12,299 bases of DNA. Origin: Anaerolineaceae bacterium. Its GTDB lineage: Bacteria; Chloroflexota; Anaerolineae; Anaerolineales; Anaerolineaceae. The DNA is taken from the NCBI GenBank assembly GCA_003542325.1, contig DPKV01000074.1, forward strand, positions 1 to 12,299, given 5' to 3'. Made by a program: the position numbers and the translations under genes. Below the pieces are notes generated by a model that ran no database searches, was not told where the DNA came from, and saw only the letters and a list, made by a program, of their open reading frames with translations. Of the stretch, positions 1 to 5,343 are shown in pieces (position 1 is the stretch's first letter; the number at the start of each line of letters is the position of its first letter).

Positions 1-76
1 GGTGAGTGTGTTCACCCTTGAACCCGCCCCTTAAGGAAATCACTCAATCTGACTTTCAAGGGGACATGATCGTTTG

Positions 77-93
77 GTGGGTTGCCAACCCAC
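77..93. repeat. Intergenic palindrome upstream of dtd
   Basis: A perfect 7-bp inverted repeat, GTGGGTT (77-83) and AACCCAC (87-93), is separated by GCC. It lies upstream of the dtd promoter, with no T-tract on either side, so it does not look like a terminator. The motif resembles short palindromes scattered between genes in some genomes. Only one copy is present here, so its repeat status is a guess. A second, looser inverted repeat (CCCTTGAA at 15-22, TTCAAGGG at 55-62) lies further upstream. No coding sequence is visible in 1-186. Confidence 0.4.
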
Positions 94-116
94 GCTACCG
101 GCTGGGCTACAATGAC

Positions 117-144
117 ATGACAACCGGAAGAGATTTGCTATAAT
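117..144 (+). promoter_or_regulatory. Probable dtd promoter (extended -10)
   Basis: A perfect TATAAT (139-144) is preceded by TGC (136-138), making an extended -10. ATGACA (117-122, 5 of 6 match to TTGACA) sits 16 bp upstream as a -35. Transcription would begin near 151, giving a leader of about 36 nt before the dtd start at 187. The ribosome binding site AGGAA is at 176-180. Confidence 0.75.
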
Positions 145-186
145 CAATTCCAGTAAACATATTGTTATCTAAAACAGGAAAACAAG

Positions 187-624
187 ATGAGAGCCGTCAT
201 CCAACGCGTCAGTGAAGGGTCAGTCACGGTAGATAATCGCAAGGTCGCCCAGATCGGAAAAGGCCTGGTCATCCTGCTTGGCATCGCGCCCGGGGATACC
301 CAGGCCAACGCTGAAGCGCTTGCGGACAAGCTGGTTCACCTGCGGATCTTTGAAGATTCCGAGGAGAAAATGAACCTCTCGTTATTGGATGTGAAAGGGC
401 AGGCGATTGTCGTCTCCCAGTTCACCCTGTATGCCGACACCCGCAAGGGGCGCAGGCCGTCCTTTACCGACGCAGCCAAACCCGACATTGCCGAACCCCT
501 GGTGGAAGCCTTTGCCGGGATACTTGAGGCACGCGGTGTACCTACACAGACCGGCGTCTTTGGCGCGATGATGGAAGTCGCCCTGGTCAATGACGGCCCG
601 GTCACGATTGTGATGGAGTTTTAG
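187..624 (+). CDS. dtd: D-aminoacyl-tRNA deacylase (Dtd)
   Basis: This is a cytosolic proofreading enzyme that hydrolyses D-amino acids (and Gly-tRNA(Ala)) off mischarged tRNAs. At 145 aa it is the usual length for bacterial DTD. The start MRAVIQRV is typical of the family. Both signature motifs are present: SQFTL (residues 77-81, the catalytic Ser/Thr loop) and the Gly-Pro loop NDGPVT (135-140), preceded by GVFGAMM (123-129). The ATG follows AGGAA with a 6-nt spacer and has its own promoter. It is transcribed toward folD and ends 68 bp before the folD stop codon, so it appears monocistronic. Nothing is truncated or missing. Confidence 0.97.
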   Translation: MRAVIQRVSEGSVTVDNRKVAQIGKGLVILLGIAPGDTQANAEALADKLVHLRIFEDSEEKMNLSLLDVKGQAIVVSQFTLYADTRKGRRPSFTDAAKPDIAEPLVEAFAGILEARGVPTQTGVFGAMMEVALVNDGPVTIVMEF

Positions 625-632
625 AAAATAAA

Positions 633-660
633 GACATCCCAGGGGGAGACCGGGGATGTC
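633..660 (-). terminator. Terminator between convergent dtd and folD
   Basis: An 8-bp perfect stem is formed by GACATCCC (633-640) and GGGATGTC (653-660), with a 12-nt loop. Read on the minus strand, the hairpin is followed by a T-rich run (TTTATTTTCT), the classic intrinsic terminator layout for folD. On the plus strand no T-tract follows, so any stop signal for dtd from the same hairpin would be weaker. Confidence 0.7.
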
Positions 661-692
661 CAATGGTCCAATTGTATAATCACGGTTCAGGG

Positions 693-1583
693 TCAGACTT
701 TACCATTGCCGTCCGCCAGCCGGGCGGCGCGCAGCGTATTGCGCAGGAGCATGGCAATCGTCATCGGGCCAACGCCACCGGGGACAGGCGTGATCGCGCC
801 GGCAACTTCCACCGCCTCATCATAGGCCACATCCCCCACCAACCGGTAACCGCGCTTGGCGGTTTCGTCTTCCACCCGATTCACCCCCACATCAATGACC
901 GTCGCACCGGGTTTAATCCAATTGCCACGCACCATCTCTGGCTTGCCAATCGCAGCAATCAGGATGTCCGCCTGCCGGGTGATGGCGGGCAGGTCCATTG
1001 TCCGTGAGTGGCAGATGGTCACGGTCGCGTTGGCTCTCACCAACAAAAGGCTAACCGGCATCCCGACAATATTCGAGCGGCCCAACACAACGGCATTCGC
1101 ACCTTCCAGATCAATACCACTCTTCTCCAGGAGCACCATCACACCGGATGGCGTCGCCGGGACGAAGAAGGGTTCCCGTCCTTTTTGAGCCAACCGTCCA
1201 ATATTGATCGGATGGAATCCGTCCACATCTTTCTGGAGGCTGATCGTGCTCAGGACGCGTTCCTCATCCAGCCCAGCCGGCAGGGGGAGTTGCACAAGGA
1301 TGCCATGGATGGCAGGATCCTGATTAAGGTCCCGGACAAGCGCTTCAACTTCTTCCTGTGTCGCAGTGGCGGGCAGTTCATGCCCCACAGAAAGGATGCC
1401 GGCTTCCTGGCAGGCTTTCTGTTTCATCCGGACATATACTTTTGAAGCGGGATTATCCCCGATAATAACCGTTGCCAATCCCGGGACCGGCAAGCTTTTC
1501 GCGGCCCGTTCCGCCACGCTTTGTTTTACTTCCTCGCGCAATGCCTCCGCGATTGCTTTGCCATCGATAATTTTTGCTGACAT
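693..1583 (-). CDS. folD: Bifunctional methylenetetrahydrofolate dehydrogenase/cyclohydrolase (FolD)
   Basis: This cytosolic enzyme of one-carbon metabolism interconverts 5,10-methylene-, 5,10-methenyl- and 10-formyl-tetrahydrofolate, using NADP(H). It is 296 aa, a normal length. The catalytic Y50-x3-K54 pair (YVRMK), Q98 in the VQLPLP segment (97-102) and D121 in DVDGFHP (119-125) are present. The substrate loop PATPSGV (142-148), the Rossmann motif GRSNIVGMPV (168-177) and the C-terminal PVPGGVGPMT (266-275) are also intact. The ATG is preceded on the minus strand by GGAGG with about 5 nt spacing. It is divergent from udk across 62 bp and terminates at the hairpin facing dtd. No anomalies were seen. 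Confidence 0.98.
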   Translation of the reverse strand: MSAKIIDGKAIAEALREEVKQSVAERAAKSLPVPGLATVIIGDNPASKVYVRMKQKACQEAGILSVGHELPATATQEEVEALVRDLNQDPAIHGILVQLPLPAGLDEERVLSTISLQKDVDGFHPINIGRLAQKGREPFFVPATPSGVMVLLEKSGIDLEGANAVVLGRSNIVGMPVSLLLVRANATVTICHSRTMDLPAITRQADILIAAIGKPEMVRGNWIKPGATVIDVGVNRVEDETAKRGYRLVGDVAYDEAVEVAGAITPVPGGVGPMTIAMLLRNTLRAARLADGNGKV

Positions 1584-1610
1584 TCATCCTCCATAAAAAG
1601 TCTTATTTCA

Positions 1611-1639
1611 TGGATTATACCTGAATCAACAGTTATAAT
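1611..1639 (+). promoter_or_regulatory. Probable leaderless udk promoter
   Basis: TATAAT (1634-1639) ends exactly 6 nt before the udk ATG at 1646, so the expected transcription start coincides with the A of the start codon. No Shine-Dalgarno sequence is present. A poor -35 candidate, TGGATT (1611-1616, 3 of 6 match), sits 17 bp upstream and overlaps the folD -10. The -10 is clear; the -35 is doubtful. Confidence 0.6.
1614..1619 (-). promoter_or_regulatory. Probable folD -10 box (minus strand)
   Basis: Plus-strand ATTATA at 1614-1619 reads TATAAT on the minus strand. Transcription would start near 1607, giving a leader of about 24 nt that holds the GGAGG ribosome binding site. No good -35 was found at the expected spacing. 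The box lies 14 bp from the outward-facing udk -10. Confidence 0.6.
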
Positions 1640-1645
1640 TTCAGT

Positions 1646-2323
1646 ATGAAAAATGAAAATGATTGGCAAGACCCAATGGTCGTCGGAATCGCCGGCGGCA
1701 CCGGCTCGGGCAAAACAACCCTCGCAGAACTCATCCTGGACCGGGTGGGTCGTGAAAGAATTGCATACCTCCCCCATGACGGGTACTATCGGGAACACAG
1801 AGAATTACCCATCGAGGAACGTGCCAAGCTCAACTATGACCATCCGGATTCGCTGGAAACCGAATTGCTTGTGGAACATATCAAACAATTAAAAACCGGA
1901 AAAGCCATTGAGATGCCGGTATATGACTTCACCAAACACAGCCGCAAGACAACCCCGGTCCACATCGAACCCAGGACTGTGATCCTCGTTGAAGGCATCC
2001 TGATCTTCGTTGAAAAAGCTTTGCGGGACCTGTTTGACGTTAAAATCTATGTGGACACCGATTCAGACTTGCGGTTTATTCGCCGTCTTCAACGGGATAT
2101 TGAAGAACGCGACCGGACCGTTCAATCCGTCATTGACCAATACACCAGTACCGTCCGACCGATGCACCTTGAATTTGTTGAGAACTCCAAGCGCTATGCG
2201 GACATCATCGTTCCCATAGGGGGGTTGAATACAGTCGCTCTGGAAATGGTCATCGCTCGTTTGCAATCGCTATTAAATGGAGAATTACCCATTGACCATG
2301 GAAGAAAGTCTATTGGAGACTGA
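1646..2323 (+). CDS. udk: Uridine kinase
   Basis: This P-loop kinase of pyrimidine salvage phosphorylates uridine/cytidine to UMP/CMP in the cytosol. At 225 aa it is close to the usual length of about 210. Walker A is GGTGSGKT (17-24). Family motifs follow: HDGYYRE (44-50), YDHPDSLET (64-72), YDFTKHSR (93-100), the VEGIL strand (115-119) and the arginine-rich lid around RRLQRDIEERDR (146-157). The ATG has no ribosome binding site but lies 6 nt after a TATAAT, which suggests a leaderless mRNA. A later in-frame ATG (1676) would leave almost nothing before the first beta strand and also lacks an RBS. The 3' end overlaps the next gene, so the two are probably co-transcribed. Some P-loop relatives (phosphoribulokinase-like) look similar, but the motifs favour uridine kinase. 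Confidence 0.93.
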   Translation: MKNENDWQDPMVVGIAGGTGSGKTTLAELILDRVGRERIAYLPHDGYYREHRELPIEERAKLNYDHPDSLETELLVEHIKQLKTGKAIEMPVYDFTKHSRKTTPVHIEPRTVILVEGILIFVEKALRDLFDVKIYVDTDSDLRFIRRLQRDIEERDRTVQSVIDQYTSTVRPMHLEFVENSKRYADIIVPIGGLNTVALEMVIARLQSLLNGELPIDHGRKSIGD

Positions 2324-2906
2324 AGAAAAAGCGCCAATTACCCAAACCAGCCCCGATAAGCCTTCCTCGAAAAAGAAGACCAACATCATCAGGGGGATTA
2401 TCCTGCTGCTGGTCATCGCGCTGACGGTTGTCCTGGTGGTTTATCGCGATAAAATCCAGGCCCTTCAGGCCTATGGTTATCCTGGGATTTTTCTCTTTTC
2501 TATCCTTGCCAATGCAACCATCCTGATTCCGATTCCGGGCGTTGTTTTCACCACAGCGATGGGGGCTGTGTTCAATCCCTTCTGGGTTTCCATTGCCACA
2601 GGTGCAGGCGCAGCTTTGGGGGAACTATCCGGTTATCTTGCCGGGTTCAGTGGGCAAGCCGTTGTGGAAAACTCTGAACGTTACCAGCGTGTAGTCCGGT
2701 GGATGGAAAAATACGGCGATATCACTATCCTCGTCCTGGCTTTCATTCCCAATCCCCTCTTCGACCTGGCCGGCATGGTGGCCGGAATCCTCAAAATGCC
2801 GGTTTGGAAATTCCTGATTTATTGTGTGATTGGAAAAATCCTGAAAATGATGATGTTCGCCTTCACCGGGAACTGGGTGATGGGTCTGCTCGAGGGCATC
2901 CTGTAA
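2298..2906 (+). CDS. VTT-domain (DedA/TVP38-like) membrane protein
   Basis: A polytopic inner-membrane protein of the VTT (SNARE-associated/DedA) superfamily, whose better-known members are linked to lipid scrambling or flipping. From the ATG at 2298 it has 202 aa: a charged, Lys-rich cytosolic N-terminus (about 1-30), a TM helix (about 33-50), then the VTT core with ILIPIPG, the GELSGYLAG re-entrant segment, and FIPNPLFDLAG near the second re-entrant loop. It ends in a hydrophobic helix. The start is uncertain. ATG 2277 (209 aa, 47-bp overlap with udk) has no ribosome binding site; ATG 2298 (26-bp overlap) has only a distant GGAG at 2279-2282. The overlap suggests translational coupling to udk. 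The substrate is unknown. Confidence 0.85.
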   Translation: MEESLLETEEKAPITQTSPDKPSSKKKTNIIRGIILLLVIALTVVLVVYRDKIQALQAYGYPGIFLFSILANATILIPIPGVVFTTAMGAVFNPFWVSIATGAGAALGELSGYLAGFSGQAVVENSERYQRVVRWMEKYGDITILVLAFIPNPLFDLAGMVAGILKMPVWKFLIYCVIGKILKMMMFAFTGNWVMGLLEGIL

Positions 2907-2965
2907 TCTTACATAAAATGCACCAAGACTTACCGCTCTTTCATAAGAACTTTCGTATTTTGGAG

Positions 2966-2983
2966 TGCGGCCTTTAGGCCGCA
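2966..2983. repeat. GC-rich palindrome between convergent genes
   Basis: TGCGGCC (2966-2972) and GGCCGCA (2977-2983) form a perfect 7-bp stem with a 4-nt loop. It lies between the convergent VTT gene (ends 2906) and the C39 peptidase gene (ends 3069). A TTTT run occurs only 8 nt after the stem on the plus strand, so it could be a weak terminator for the VTT gene. It could equally be a dispersed intergenic palindrome. The rest of 2907-3068 shows no gene. Confidence 0.45.
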
Positions 2984-3068
2984 AGATGGCTTTTCCTTCC
3001 GGAAATATTCACTCTAATCATTGAGCAACTAAACAAGGTATATGAAACCAATCTCGTCAAACCATTCA

Positions 3069-3941
3069 TCAAGGCAACTGAAGCACGTCCCCAGGATAAA
3101 TGAAATACGGATAGGTCAAACCATTTCGCGAGGCCAGCGCCTGCCAGGTTGTGCCATACACAGCGGCAATCCCCAGAAGTGTGTCCCCGGCCTGGATGGT
3201 GACCTGACCGATCGGCGTGGGTGTCGGTGTAGGTGTTGGCGTCGCGGTCGGTGTGGGGGTTTGGGTGGGCGTCGGGGCAGGTTCCGGCTCACCAGACAGG
3301 ATCGCGCGGTTCCCCAACACAGCCCAGGAAACCAAAAAAGCGTCCAGGTAAAAATACTTGGTTGTTCCCGTTAATGGGTCCATCACCTGAACGCTGGTCG
3401 TGTTATACCCGGTCAGGATCATGGTATGTTCAAAATAGGCGACGGTCACCGTGGCACCGCTTTCGGCTGTATATTCAACCGGCGTGCCGGGCCACATCTG
3501 GGCGATGACCCAAACGATGACCGGTCGTCCGGCTGCAATTTCCCGGCGCAGGTCATCCCAGGTCAGGCTGCTATGAGCTTCAGCGGGAACACCATACGCC
3601 CGCAGTGTCTGGGCAACCGGCGGCGGATAGACCCCGTAAGAATTCGGCGGAATATTCCCCCAGATGTCATTCCAATAACCCACAAAACCCTCATCCGGGT
3701 TATCCGAAGTCGGCAGGGCGGACATGAATTCATACTCCGAAAGGGAAAAACCAAAGAAGGACGCCCAATCAACCGCAGCCCGGGCTTCACAGGAGAGTGC
3801 ATAAGACTGGGCCGAGCCATAGACGCAGCAGACATACGCTTCTTCCGGGATGTCCTGAGCGGCAACACCTGATGGCAAAACCAACAAGACCATCAGGACA
3901 GAAAATATCATGTGAAGCGAATGGCTGAATCTGGCATGCAT
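3069..3941 (-). CDS. Secreted C39-like cysteine peptidase with PT linker and LysM domain
   Basis: An exported protein of 290 aa. Residues 1-28 form a signal peptide (hydrophobic core about 11-22, likely cleavage after GVAA). The peptidase_C39_2-like domain spans about 30-215: candidate catalytic C51 in LSCEA, H172 in FEHTMIL and D188 in VMDPL. A Thr/Pro linker (about 221-243) joins a C-terminal LysM domain (about 246-290, with AGDTLLGIA and YPGDVLQLP), which usually binds peptidoglycan or other N-acetylglucosamine polymers. The reading frame is open back to 4238, but those extra residues precede the signal peptide. TATAAT (minus, 3953-3948) ends 6 nt before ATG 3941, suggesting a leaderless start; ATG 3947 directly abuts the box. 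Substrate and true proteolytic activity are unproven. Confidence 0.85.
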   Translation of the reverse strand: MHARFSHSLHMIFSVLMVLLVLPSGVAAQDIPEEAYVCCVYGSAQSYALSCEARAAVDWASFFGFSLSEYEFMSALPTSDNPDEGFVGYWNDIWGNIPPNSYGVYPPPVAQTLRAYGVPAEAHSSLTWDDLRREIAAGRPVIVWVIAQMWPGTPVEYTAESGATVTVAYFEHTMILTGYNTTSVQVMDPLTGTTKYFYLDAFLVSWAVLGNRAILSGEPEPAPTPTQTPTPTATPTPTPTPTPIGQVTIQAGDTLLGIAAVYGTTWQALASRNGLTYPYFIYPGDVLQLP

Positions 3942-3947
3942 AGGCAT

Positions 3948-3975
3948 ATTATAGCGGGAAGAAGCAATTCGTGAA
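3948..3975 (-). promoter_or_regulatory. Probable leaderless promoter of C39 peptidase gene
   Basis: On the minus strand TATAAT occupies 3953-3948, followed by six bases and then ATG at 3941. This is the same spacing as in udk. A 4-of-6 match to the -35 (TTCACG, 3975-3970) sits 16 bp upstream. No Shine-Dalgarno sequence lies before either candidate ATG. Confidence 0.6.
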
Positions 3976-4140
3976 TGGCGCATAGTGAATCGTGAAAATG
4001 CAAACAAAGTTCGTATTTTCATGGGCTTTTGAGAATTAATTGATATAAGCCATTGATTTATCCGAACCCATAAGAAACATGCAGGATATATGCCGGGGAC
4101 AAAATTAACCTGAAATTCCACCCGCATGAAAAATGAGCGA

Positions 4141-4146
4141 TATAAT
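4141..4146 (+). promoter_or_regulatory. Probable -10 box of methyltransferase gene
   Basis: A perfect TATAAT at 4141-4146 predicts transcription from about 4153. That is downstream of the first in-frame ATG (4133), which therefore cannot be used from this promoter. ATG 4178, with GGAGA at 4168-4172, becomes the natural start. No convincing -35 was found. Confidence 0.5.
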
Positions 4147-4177
4147 CCATGTGACAGAGAATATATTGGAGAAAACC

Positions 4178-4936
4178 ATGCCCGTCTACGATCAATTTGC
4201 AGCCATCTACCAGCGCGGCCCGTACCTGCAATTTTCAAAAAGCCTCGCCGAATCGATCCTGCCTGAATATCTGGAGGAACTTGGCATAAAGCCCCAAAAA
4301 TGGCTCGATATTGCCTGCGGTGAAGGCAGCCTGGCCGTCAGAATGGCGGAGCGAGGATATCATATGACCGGGATCGACCAATCTCCGCAGATGATCGATC
4401 TGGCTATGGGACGCGCCGCCATTGCTGATGTCGAAGTGGAATTCCGGGTGGAAGACATGCGGTCGCTGCCTTTCGAGGGCGCGTTTGACCTGGTCACCTG
4501 CTTCTTTGACAGCCTGAATTACATGCTGACAGTCCGAGACCTTCAGGATGCCTTCACAGGGGCATACCGGGCTTTGCGGACGGGCGGCTTTTACATCTTT
4601 GACATGAACACCATCTACGGCCTTGCAGTGGATTGGATGCGCCAGGAGACCTACATCCAGAACGAGACGGATGACTTCCTGGAACTCCACCAGCAGAGCT
4701 TCGATTACGAAAACCTGATCGCTTCCATGCACGTCACCGTGTTCAAGAAAGAAGGGGAGCATTGGACTCGATTTGATGAGACCCACCGTGAACGCGGTTA
4801 CGCCATCGCAGATATCCAATTCCTGCTCAATGAAGCCGGGTTCGAGATCGCCGGGATGTACGGCAGTTTGAATAAGCGCAGTCCCGTCCAAACCACCTCA
4901 TCGCGTGTCTGGTTTGCTGCCAGGAAACCGGAGTAA
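4178..4936 (+). CDS. Class I SAM-dependent methyltransferase
   Basis: A soluble methyltransferase of 252 aa that transfers a methyl group from S-adenosylmethionine to an unidentified small molecule or macromolecule. Motif I is LDIACGEG (43-50). The ribose-binding acidic residue is D67 in GIDQS, an adenine-contact region follows at VEDM (91-94), and motif IV lies at FDLVTCFFDSLNYM (103-116). GGFYIFDMN (136-144) is the usual post-motif strand. The C-terminal region (about 150-250) is the beta-rich extension common in this YDQFA-starting group. The start at 4178 is chosen for its GGAGA ribosome binding site (5-nt spacer) and because a TATAAT lies within the longer open frame; ATG 4133 and GTG 4151 are alternatives. 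Substrate not predictable. It is divergent from the C39 peptidase gene. Confidence 0.88.
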   Translation: MPVYDQFAAIYQRGPYLQFSKSLAESILPEYLEELGIKPQKWLDIACGEGSLAVRMAERGYHMTGIDQSPQMIDLAMGRAAIADVEVEFRVEDMRSLPFEGAFDLVTCFFDSLNYMLTVRDLQDAFTGAYRALRTGGFYIFDMNTIYGLAVDWMRQETYIQNETDDFLELHQQSFDYENLIASMHVTVFKKEGEHWTRFDETHRERGYAIADIQFLLNEAGFEIAGMYGSLNKRSPVQTTSSRVWFAARKPE

Positions 4937-5039
4937 GTTTTTATCTCAGAAATAAGCCACCTTATTCAAGGATTTAGCAAGGCAATCGCAAAGGACACCA
5001 AAGAGATTTCTGCATGTGATGGTCAATAAGCTACCCCCC

Positions 5040-5070
5040 CAGCCCTTTCACTCGGTGAGGGAAAGGGCTG
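5040..5070. repeat. Strong palindrome, possible terminator or dispersed repeat
   Basis: A 10-bp perfect stem is formed by CAGCCCTTTC (5040-5049) and GAAAGGGCTG (5061-5070). Inside it, CTC and GAG pair around a GGT loop after one A-G mismatch. It is preceded by a run of C and followed by ATTCTTGG, so the T-tract is poor. It may terminate methyltransferase transcription. The C-rich flank and CCCTTTC..GAAAGGG form also resemble palindromes that are dispersed between genes in many bacteria. Confidence 0.5.
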
Positions 5071-5154
5071 ATTCTTGGATAATAAAGAATTCAATAAGCT
5101 GAAACAAATGACTTTACGATTGCCATAACGGATTTAGTTTCTCCCATCCATTTA

Positions 5155-5163
5155 TGTTAAAAT
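5155..5163 (+). promoter_or_regulatory. Probable promoter of DUF1576 gene (extended -10)
   Basis: TAAAAT (5158-5163, 5 of 6 match) preceded by TGT (5155-5157) makes an extended -10. No good -35 lies at the right distance. The predicted transcription start near 5170 would give a leader of about 175 nt. Confidence 0.45.
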
Positions 5164-5165
5164 CA

Positions 5166-5252
5166 GTAAATTCGTTTACACACCGTAATTGTCATTACGA
5201 CCTGACATTCAGGTATTAGCCATTGTCGACCCGAATGTCTGGCCTGATCAGG
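5166..5252 (+). promoter_or_regulatory. Cluster of inverted repeats in predicted 5' leader
   Basis: Three adjacent perfect hairpins are visible: GTAAA/TTTAC (5166-5170, 5175-5179) with a TTCG loop; CGTAAT/ATTACG (5184-5189, 5194-5199) with a TGTC loop; and ACCTG/CAGGT (5200-5204, 5210-5214). The third can be replaced by a longer-range pairing, GACATTC (5204-5210) with GAATGTC (5233-5239). A 10-bp palindrome CCTGATCAGG follows at 5243-5252. The mutually exclusive pairings could be a regulatory RNA fold, or the region may be part of an intergenic repeat. It matches no riboswitch class I recognise. Confidence 0.35.
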
Positions 5253-5343
5253 TAAGTATGCCACAAATGCCTCAAAACTAAATAGTCCATCATCCAGAAT
5301 ACTTTGCCCATTCAAATTACCAGCCGCCCTAAAGAGGTGTATT

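Larger units (their letters stand above)
4937..5343. other. Gene-free region of about 400 bp with hairpins and a promoter
   Basis: No credible protein gene is seen on either strand. In order it holds: a 6-bp hairpin just after the methyltransferase gene (AATAAG 4951-4956, CTTATT 4961-4966) without a T-tract; a C-run and strong palindrome at 5040-5070; an extended -10 promoter at 5155-5163; and a cluster of small inverted repeats at 5166-5252. A tiny possible ORF (5258-5281) comes next, followed by an unstructured A/C-rich stretch leading to the ribosome binding site GAGGTG (5334-5339) of the DUF1576 gene. Confidence 0.6.

Noticed and set aside
663..1445. Plus-strand open frames opposite folD
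   Set aside because: Antisense shadows of folD, whose catalytic residues are all present. No independent start signals.
3215..3290. GT/GC-rich low-complexity stretch as a tandem DNA repeat or CRISPR
   Set aside because: It encodes the Thr/Pro linker of the C39 protein; the periodicity comes from alternating Pro and Thr codons. No spacers.
2951..4018. Shared decamer TTCGTATTTT near 2952 and 4010 as flanking direct repeats of an inserted segment
   Set aside because: Only about 10 AT-rich bases, with no other insertion features around the C39 gene. Probably chance.
4133..4177. Upstream starts (ATG 4133, GTG 4151) for the methyltransferase
   Set aside because: TATAAT at 4141-4146 lies inside the extension, and only ATG 4178 has a ribosome binding site (GGAGA). 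GTG 4151 remains a slim leaderless option.
3942..4238. N-terminal extension of the C39 peptidase to 4238
   Set aside because: It would place about 99 residues before a good signal peptide and would run through both divergent promoters and into the methyltransferase gene.
4235..4891. Minus-strand open frame (218 codons) opposite the methyltransferase
   Set aside because: The plus strand has full SAM-binding motifs. The antisense product has no recognisable domain.
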